From: Aminobacter carboxidus | Lineage (GTDB): Bacteria; Pseudomonadota; Alphaproteobacteria; Rhizobiales; Rhizobiaceae | Length of the DNA stretch: 64,000 nt | Reading direction: 5' to 3' | Assembly: GCF_014863355.1 (NCBI RefSeq) | Contig: NZ_JACZEP010000005.1 | Span: 62,001 to 126,000 of the forward strand | In this document: in pieces, positions 59,333-64,000 of the stretch | Layout: each line of letters starts with the position of its first letter | Numbering within the stretch: the first letter of the stretch is position 1 | Notes under the pieces: model-generated | Seen by the model: only the letters and a program-made list of their open reading frames with translations | What the model was told of the DNA's origin: nothing | Databases searched by the model: none | Made by a program: the position numbers and the translations under genes

Positions 59333-59981
59333 ACGCCCCGCCGCCGAGCTCGGTCGTCAGGGCAGGAATGCCGAGCGCCTGGGCTGTCGCCGACAGTGTG
59401 GTGGCGCCACCGCCGCCCGAACCGTCGCTGATCGAGCCGATGGGAGCGCCGAAGACATGCATGAGCTCGATGAGTTTTGCCGTCTCGGCTGCGGTCTTGC
59501 CGACGCGGATCAAGCAGCAAGGCAGATAGAACAGCGATGTGCCACCTGAGTGCAGATCAATGACGATGTCGGCGCGCGGCAGCAGCACCTCGGAGACATA
59601 ATGGGCGATCATATCAGTCGGTGAGCCATTGGCGTCGCCGGGAAACATCCGGTTGAGATTGCCCTGATCGAGCGGCGACACCCGCCTGCCTGCGTCGACC
59701 GCGGGATAGTTCAATGCCGGCAGGATGATGATGCGGCCGCGGAGCTCGTTTGCCTCGAGCTGCCGGGCGAGCTTGCTGAGCGCCACCTGGCCCTCATACT
59801 CGTCACCATGATTGCCGGCGATCAGCAATGCGGTTGGCCCGGCACCGTTCCTCATGCAGACGATCGGGATCGGAATGGTGCCATAGGCCGAACGGTTACT
59901 GGAAAACGGCAAACGCAGGCAGGAGATTTGCTTGCCGTCCCTGTCAAAATCAACGTCAGTCCAGATGCGTGTGTCGCTCAC
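58947..59981 (-). CDS. AstE/DoeB-like zinc-dependent deacylase (M14-like)
   Basis: A 344-aa protein of the succinylglutamate desuccinylase/aspartoacylase family. Zinc ligands lie in AGNHGDEYEGQ (His58, Glu61) and IDLHSGG (His144), with a likely catalytic Glu in LTTELGGGASLS. The C-terminal beta-domain (GIFEPAVRLGDAVEAGDLAG, TIHPIAGPSEP) resembles DoeB/EutE. That enzyme removes acetyl from N-alpha-acetyl-diaminobutyrate in ectoine breakdown. Starts are GTG 59984 or GTG 59981, with GGGAGGG upstream favouring the latter. It is last in the EhuABCD-like operon. Two truncated copies exist at 24310-24624 and 47944-48286. Confidence 0.87.
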   Translation of the reverse strand: MSDTRIWTDVDFDRDGKQISCLRLPFSSNRSAYGTIPIPIVCMRNGAGPTALLIAGNHGDEYEGQVALSKLARQLEANELRGRIIILPALNYPAVDAGRRVSPLDQGNLNRMFPGDANGSPTDMIAHYVSEVLLPRADIVIDLHSGGTSLFYLPCCLIRVGKTAAETAKLIELMHVFGAPIGSISDGSGGGGATTLSATAQALGIPALTTELGGGASLSRAGEALARDGVLRVLKHLGILPDAIVEPAGPTRSMRVDGRQAYTYAPVRGIFEPAVRLGDAVEAGDLAGTIHPIAGPSEPAKSVHFVQSGLVACQRAPALTEPGDCLFKLVVDVSPSAVQAAHTG

Positions 59982-60016
59982 CACCGATCCCTCCCTTCTC
60001 GGTCAATCCACACCCC

Positions 60017-60766
60017 TCAATGCAGCAGCGTGTTGAGGAAAGACTGGGCGCGGGGATGACTGGGCGTTGTAAAGAACGTCATCGGAGAGGCCTGCTCGAC
60101 AATGCTGCCCTGATCCATGAACACGACCTGGTCGGCAACCTCGCGGGCAAAGCCCATCTCATGGGTGACGCAGATCATCGTCATGCCTTCGTGGGCCAGC
60201 CCGGTCATGACATCGAGCACCTCCTTGACCATCTCGGGATCGAGCGCGGAGGTTGGCTCGTCGAACAGCATCAGCCGGGGGTTCATGCAAAGTGCACGCG
60301 CAATCGCCACCCGCTGCTGCTGCCCGCCTGACAGTTGCGCGGGGTATTTGTCGGCCTGTTCAGGAATGCGGACCTTTTCCAGGAAATGCCGCGCCAGGCT
60401 CTCAGCCTCCTTGCGCGGCATGGAAAGAACCCGGCGCAGTGCCAGCGTGCAGTTCGACAACACAGTCAGATGCGGAAACAGGTTGAAGCTCTGGAACACC
60501 ATGCCGGTCTGCCGGCGGGCGAGTGCTGTCTCCCTGGCATTGTCGCCCAGCGGGACCGTGCCAAGTGTAACGGTTCCCTGCTGGTAGGCTTCAAGTCCGT
60601 TGAGGCAGCGGATCAGGGTGGATTTGCCCGAACCGGAAGGTCCGCAGATCACGACGCGGGAACCGCTTGGGATGGTGAGGTTGACCTCCTGCAACACATG
60701 GAAGGCGCCATACCATTTGTTGAGCGAGGTGATCTGGACGGCGGGGCTGTCGTCTGAATGTGCCAT
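60017..60766 (-). CDS. Polar amino acid ABC transporter ATPase (EhuA/GlnQ-like)
   Basis: A 249-aa ATPase of the PAAT group. It has Walker [20 protein letters not shown]-loop [16 protein letters not shown], signature [15 protein letters not shown], Walker [16 protein letters not shown] and H-loop [14 protein letters not shown]. It follows the permease genes (86-base gap) and precedes the deacylase gene (35 bases) on the same strand. Drives import through the two permeases. Confidence 0.92.
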   Translation of the reverse strand: MAHSDDSPAVQITSLNKWYGAFHVLQEVNLTIPSGSRVVICGPSGSGKSTLIRCLNGLEAYQQGTVTLGTVPLGDNARETALARRQTGMVFQSFNLFPHLTVLSNCTLALRRVLSMPRKEAESLARHFLEKVRIPEQADKYPAQLSGGQQQRVAIARALCMNPRLMLFDEPTSALDPEMVKEVLDVMTGLAHEGMTMICVTHEMGFAREVADQVVFMDQGSIVEQASPMTFFTTPSHPRAQSFLNTLLH

Positions 60767-60852
60767 GAAGTACCTCTGTAATCGCTCGAAGGGATCGATC
60801 TAGCTATTTGACTTGGCTGAGATATCGACGGCCGCTGGTTGCCGCCGTCGAA

Positions 60853-61512
60853 CTACCTGGTCGTCGGCCCCATCAGCCTGACCTCAAGCCGTTTGATGGC
60901 TAACGATATGAGGAGTGCGAGACCGAGGAAGATCAGGCCGGCAACCGTCAGCGGCTCGGCATAGCGGTAGGTCTCGGATGCAATGTCGAAGGCGCGGCCC
61001 AGCATCTCCGGCACCGCAAGCACGGCCAGATAGGGCGTCGCCTTGAGGATCGAGACGAAGTAGTTGCCCATGGGTGCTGCGATGTTGCGCAGCATCTGCG
61101 GGGCGATGACAAAGATGGTCATATCGATCCGGCCGAGGCCAAGCGCTCGTGCGGCTTCACCCTGGCCGTTGGGGATGGCATCGATGCCGGCCTTGAACAC
61201 TTCTGCGAGATAACCGCTGTAATAGAGGCTGAGCCCGATGATGCCTGTGGCAAGCGCACCAAGGCGAATGCCGTAAAACGGCAAGATGAAATACAGGCAG
61301 TAGAGCCAGACCAGCACCGGCGTCGCCCTGATGAAGTCGATCAGGAAGCGAACGAACAGCCCTCCCAGCCCGCCCGAACGGCGGACGACTTCAAGGCCAA
61401 ACCCGACTGCCGAGGCGCCAACGCAGCTGACCGCTGCCACCAGCAGCGTCATGCCGATGGCGCCAAGGATGGTCGGCACCGTAGACAGCGCAAAGGCCAC
61501 ATCAAACTGCAC
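60853..61512 (-). CDS. Polar amino acid ABC permease (EhuD/HisM-like)
   Basis: A 219-aa inner-membrane permease of the His/Glu/Gln/Arg/opine family. The N-terminus runs VAFALSTVPTILGAIGMTLL. The hallmark FLIDFIRATPVLVWLYCLYF and the EAA loop QGEAARALGLGRIDMTIFVI are present. I start it at GTG 61512 (GGGAGG 8 bases upstream), which overlaps the previous gene by 11 bases; the longer frame lies inside that gene. It pairs with the product of 61502-62161. Confidence 0.88.
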   Translation of the reverse strand: MQFDVAFALSTVPTILGAIGMTLLVAAVSCVGASAVGFGLEVVRRSGGLGGLFVRFLIDFIRATPVLVWLYCLYFILPFYGIRLGALATGIIGLSLYYSGYLAEVFKAGIDAIPNGQGEAARALGLGRIDMTIFVIAPQMLRNIAAPMGNYFVSILKATPYLAVLAVPEMLGRAFDIASETYRYAEPLTVAGLIFLGLALLISLAIKRLEVRLMGPTTR

Positions 61513-62161
61513 AACGCGCCTCCCTTGCCGGGTTGATGCGCCGTTCCACCCAACGCCCGAACAGTGCGACCGGATAGCAGACGATGAAGTAGGCGAGCAG
61601 CAGCGAGCTGTAGATCGGCACAGGGTCATACTCGATCTGGGAAATCTCCTTGGCGCGGAAGGTCATGTCGGTCAGCGTGACAAGCGAGACAAGGGATGTC
61701 GCCTTTACCAGCTGGATAAGCTGGTTGATGAAGGTCGGGCTCATCGCCACCAGCGCTTGCGGCAGTTCGATGCGCAACAGGATGGTGGAGCGCGACAGTC
61801 CCAGTGCGTGGCCAGCTTCTTTCTGGCCACGATCGAGTGCCTGCAGGCCGGCTCTCACCGCCTGGCTGGCATAACCGCCAATGTTGAGCCCCAGCACCAT
61901 GGCGCTGACGGTCATCGCCGACAGCGCCAGTCCGGCCAAGGGCAGGGCGTAATAGAACACGAAGAGCAGGATGATGACGGCAGAGCTGCGCCAGAACTCG
62001 ATGATCGACGTCACCACGAACCGCGCCGGGCCCGTGGTCAGATATTGGGCAACGCCGAAGATGAGGCCGAAGGGTATGGCAAAGACCAGGCCATAGAGCG
62101 TCACCAGAGCGGTGACGCGAAAGCCCTGCAGGATGCCGAGCCAGATCTCGAGGATGGTCAT
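61502..62161 (-). CDS. Polar amino acid ABC permease (EhuC/HisQ-like)
   Basis: A 219-aa inner-membrane permease of the same family as its partner. It has LEIWLGILQGFRVTALVTLY, IIEFWRSSAVIILLFVFYYA and EAA loop QKEAGHALGLSRSTILLRIE, then LPQALVAMSPTFINQLIQLV. Start and stop overlap both neighbours (4 bases with the binding-protein gene, 11 with the next permease). Part of the EhuBCDA-like operon. Confidence 0.9.
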   Translation of the reverse strand: MTILEIWLGILQGFRVTALVTLYGLVFAIPFGLIFGVAQYLTTGPARFVVTSIIEFWRSSAVIILLFVFYYALPLAGLALSAMTVSAMVLGLNIGGYASQAVRAGLQALDRGQKEAGHALGLSRSTILLRIELPQALVAMSPTFINQLIQLVKATSLVSLVTLTDMTFRAKEISQIEYDPVPIYSSLLLAYFIVCYPVALFGRWVERRINPAREARCAV

Positions 62162-63045
62162 TTGCCGGCACCAGCCGTGCCACAGAGTTTCTCGACGGTG
62201 ACGGTATCAGGCACGACCTCAGTTTCGCCAAAGCCATATCTGGCCATGACTTTGGTAACCGTGCCGTCTTTTGTCAGGGCCAGAAGCCTTTCATCCCACA
62301 GTGCGCGCAAATCCTGGTCTTCGCTGCGAAACGCGACTGCGGCATAGGTGGCCTGTTCGTCTGTCGTCACGAAGGGTGTCGCACTTTCCAGTCCCTTGAG
62401 CTTGCCGCTGGCAAGCAGCCCGATCACTGTCGGAGACGACAACACCGTCACATCGATGCGGCCGGAGCGCAGGGCCGAGATGTTGGCCTCGATGTCGGGG
62501 AACAGCAGCATGTTGCTTTCCGGCACGCCGGCTATAGTCGCATTCCTGACCGACACACTGCCGCGGCCAGCACCCATGATGATCTTCTTGCTGACGATAT
62601 CGTCGAAGCCATGGATCTGTTTTGGATTACCAGTGAGCACGATGGCAGCGTCATGGACCTTCAGATCGGGTGCACCGAAGGCAACCTGCCGGCAGCGCTC
62701 CGGTGTGATGGACAGACCGGAGGCCACGGCATCGAAGCGGCCGGCCAGCAGACCCGGGATCAGGGCGCCGAACTCGGTGACCCTGATGTCGATCTCCTTG
62801 ACGCCAAGTTCGGCAAAGGCAGCCCTCAACAGATCAGGATGCCATCCCTTTGCCTCGCCGGTGGCTTCATCGCGAAAGCCCCAGGGCGTCCGGTTGTGAA
62901 TGCCGATGACGATCTTGCCCTCGCGCAGGATGCGCTCCTTCGTTGTCTCGGCAAAGGCCGGACCACCTGGCAAGGCAACGATCAGCGCAAGCAAAACGCA
63001 CCACATGAATGCAAGCCGCAGGCGTACAGAACTTCTGAAGGTCAT
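62158..63045 (-). CDS. Amino-acid-type ABC binding protein, EhuB (ectoine)-like
   Basis: A 295-aa periplasmic protein with a Sec signal (residues 1-~28, ending GGPAFAETT). The mature part follows the family-3 binding fold: KIVIGIHNRTPWGFRDEATG, VTEFGALIPGLLAGRFDAVA, SGLSITPERCRQVAFGAPDL and LLFPDIEANISALRSGRIDV. The block VTEFG-L-IPGL-AGRFD-x3-G-x2-TP-RC-QV resembles EhuB, the ectoine/hydroxyectoine receptor. ATG 63045 follows GGGAG; an earlier ATG at 63060 lacks one. First gene of the operon. Ectoine is a good guess for the ligand class, but the lyase next door suggests a different compound. Confidence 0.87.
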   Translation of the reverse strand: MTFRSSVRLRLAFMWCVLLALIVALPGGPAFAETTKERILREGKIVIGIHNRTPWGFRDEATGEAKGWHPDLLRAAFAELGVKEIDIRVTEFGALIPGLLAGRFDAVASGLSITPERCRQVAFGAPDLKVHDAAIVLTGNPKQIHGFDDIVSKKIIMGAGRGSVSVRNATIAGVPESNMLLFPDIEANISALRSGRIDVTVLSSPTVIGLLASGKLKGLESATPFVTTDEQATYAAVAFRSEDQDLRALWDERLLALTKDGTVTKVMARYGFGETEVVPDTVTVEKLCGTAGAGK

Positions 63046-63157
63046 TTCTCTCTCTCCCATTGTTGTAAAAGGTGCCTGCCCGATCGCCGATCCAGGGCAA
63101 GCCTGATGTGTGGCCGCGTGGCATCGCTGCCTCGCCTCCCGCGAGCCTGCTATGTGT

Positions 63158-63865
63158 TCAGCTTCGCCGTGGCTGGCTTTCGCGGGCTATGGTGCCGTCT
63201 GACATGGATGCGCGAAGGCGGTTCGTCTCGCCGTCCAGGCCGCGATCCCCGGCGGGCTGGCGTCGGCTATCGGCCGGCTGCGCGTCCGCGCCGCGGTCGC
63301 CCAATGCCTGGAGATCCGCCAGGACCGACTGAATTTGCGGCCAGGGAAATGCCGATGTGTCGCCCATGTTGTCGCCACCGCCAGCAATGATCTTCAGCTT
63401 GGCGATCACCCCGGCGAGTGATTGAGCGCGAGTGGTGGCAACAGCGTCGAAGATCTCTTCTTCGGCCTCAACAGCCTGCGCCTCGGCGGCACGGGCTCGT
63501 GAGTATCCGACCTCCTGGTCGAGCTCGTTCCAACGTGCCTGCTGATCCGCTGGCTGCGGTGCGCTCTGCTGGTCGTTCCCAGGTCCACCGCTCGGTTCAG
63601 AAGCTCTCAGGGCATTCCTGATCCTTATCTCCAGACGCTGCTGCAGCCGGCACAAAACCACGGCCATGTGGTGTGCCTGTTCCCACTCCTGCAGCAGGAC
63701 AACACACGGGTCGAGCGGCGCAAGCAAACGCGCCGCGAAGCGCTCCGTCAGTCTAGTGGCAACCGCAGCACCGCCACCTCTCGTATCGTCATCCACAGCA
63801 CAGCTCTTCCTTCGCCCCTCTTGGGTGACGAAAGGCAAAGCTGTGGTATTGTCGGAATCAGCCAT
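63158..63865 (-). CDS. Rhizobial hypothetical protein, acidic/helical
   Basis: A 235-aa soluble protein starting at ATG 63865 (MADSDNTTALPFVTQEGRR). The centre reads LDPCVVLLQEWEQAHHMAVV and RWNELDQEVGYSRARAAEAQ, and the end has SLAGVIAKLKIIAGGGDNMG and FPWPQIQSVLADLQALGD. This arrangement (DP-x5-EW near the N-terminus, SLAGV-x-K-L and FPWPQI near the C-terminus) occurs in a family common in Mesorhizobium accessory regions. No known domain and no function. It may belong to the next accessory block beyond the window edge. Confidence 0.65.
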   Translation of the reverse strand: MADSDNTTALPFVTQEGRRKSCAVDDDTRGGGAAVATRLTERFAARLLAPLDPCVVLLQEWEQAHHMAVVLCRLQQRLEIRIRNALRASEPSGGPGNDQQSAPQPADQQARWNELDQEVGYSRARAAEAQAVEAEEEIFDAVATTRAQSLAGVIAKLKIIAGGGDNMGDTSAFPWPQIQSVLADLQALGDRGADAQPADSRRQPAGDRGLDGETNRLRASMSDGTIARESQPRRS

Positions 63866-64000
63866 GATCCGAGCTCCAACCAGCTTGGGTTTGGTCAGGC
63901 CGAAGAAGGTGTTGACGCACCTTGTTCGGCCGTTTGCGACCCTCATCGCATTACTGCGCGGCTATCGGATAATGTCAACCAAAAATGATAAATTTCGACA

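Noticed and set aside
58947-63045. A complete ectoine degradation locus (ehuABCD-eutABCDE/doeABCD)
   Set aside because: Only the importer and a DoeB-like deacylase are present here; the M24 gene is 12 kb away in another operon and no doeC/doeD-like genes are visible.
1-64000. CRISPR arrays, tRNA or rRNA genes, phage or conjugation genes, replication origin
   Set aside because: I looked for regular repeats, cloverleaf-like stretches, integrase, relaxase and Rep motifs and saw none. A tRNA scan would settle the first point better than reading by eye.

Overview
This window looks like a rhizobial (Mesorhizobium/Phyllobacteriaceae-like) genome segment, probably an accessory region. Reasons: high GC, several alphaproteobacterial small families (BA14K-like, DUF1344-like, KTSC, PRC-barrel), promoters resembling the EcfG general stress consensus (GGAAC-N16/17-CGTT), and a density of ABC importers and LysR/GntR/TetR regulators typical of soil bacteria. 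I see no replication, conjugation, tRNA, rRNA or CRISPR features. Recognisable mobile DNA is limited to one decayed IS5-type transposase fragment.

Layout. (1) 0.3-1.5 kb: a LysR-like regulator with two tandem HTH domains. (2) 1.6-11.8 kb: a ten-gene minus-strand operon with a betaine/osmolyte-type (OpuC/ProVWX) ABC importer, an ornithine-cyclodeaminase-family enzyme, a cytosolic PhnD-like binding protein, a histidine-ammonia-lyase-like protein without the MIO-forming Ala-Ser-Gly, a hydratase-2 (MaoC) protein, an SDR and a family I CoA-transferase. (3) 12-14.6 kb: a LysR regulator, a YeiH-type putative sulfate/sulfite exporter and a LysR pseudogene. (4) 14.6-22.6 kb: a BetI-like TetR divergent from a CocE/NonD hydrolase and a full Dpp/Opp-type ABC importer. 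(5) 22.6-24.6 kb: an IS5-type remnant, a second MIO-less lyase and the 3' remnant of an AstE/DoeB-like deacylase. (6) 24.8-38.3 kb: a stress and trehalose/glycan island (catalase, OtsA, debranching enzyme, glycosyltransferase, HAD-ATPase fusion, NUDIX, PRC-barrel). (7) 39-47.8 kb: a NikA-type ABC importer with a class V PLP enzyme, an M24 peptidase and a HutC-type GntR regulator. (8) 47.9-50.5 kb: a second AstE-like remnant and small envelope or hypothetical genes. (9) 50.5-57.1 kb: a sorbosone-dehydrogenase-like protein, cytochrome b561, and a caa3-type oxidase with fused subunits I and III plus CtaG. (10) 57.4-63 kb: a third MIO-less lyase (a close paralogue of the second), the intact AstE/DoeB-like deacylase and an EhuABCD-like ABC importer. 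(11) An uncharacterised gene at the end.

How the parts may work together. The 1.6-11.8 kb operon reads as one pathway: import of a quaternary-amine (betaine) compound, elimination to an unsaturated acid, CoA activation, hydration and oxidation. Near-palindromes of the form TTGTnTAGACAA lie upstream of this operon, of the NikA-type operon and of the gntR gene itself. They suggest that the HutC-type GntR protein controls all three. The lyase plus deacylase pair is duplicated, and truncated deacylase copies in the same orientation break at nearly the same base. The region therefore appears to have been rearranged through these repeats. Substrates are inferred, not shown by the sequence.
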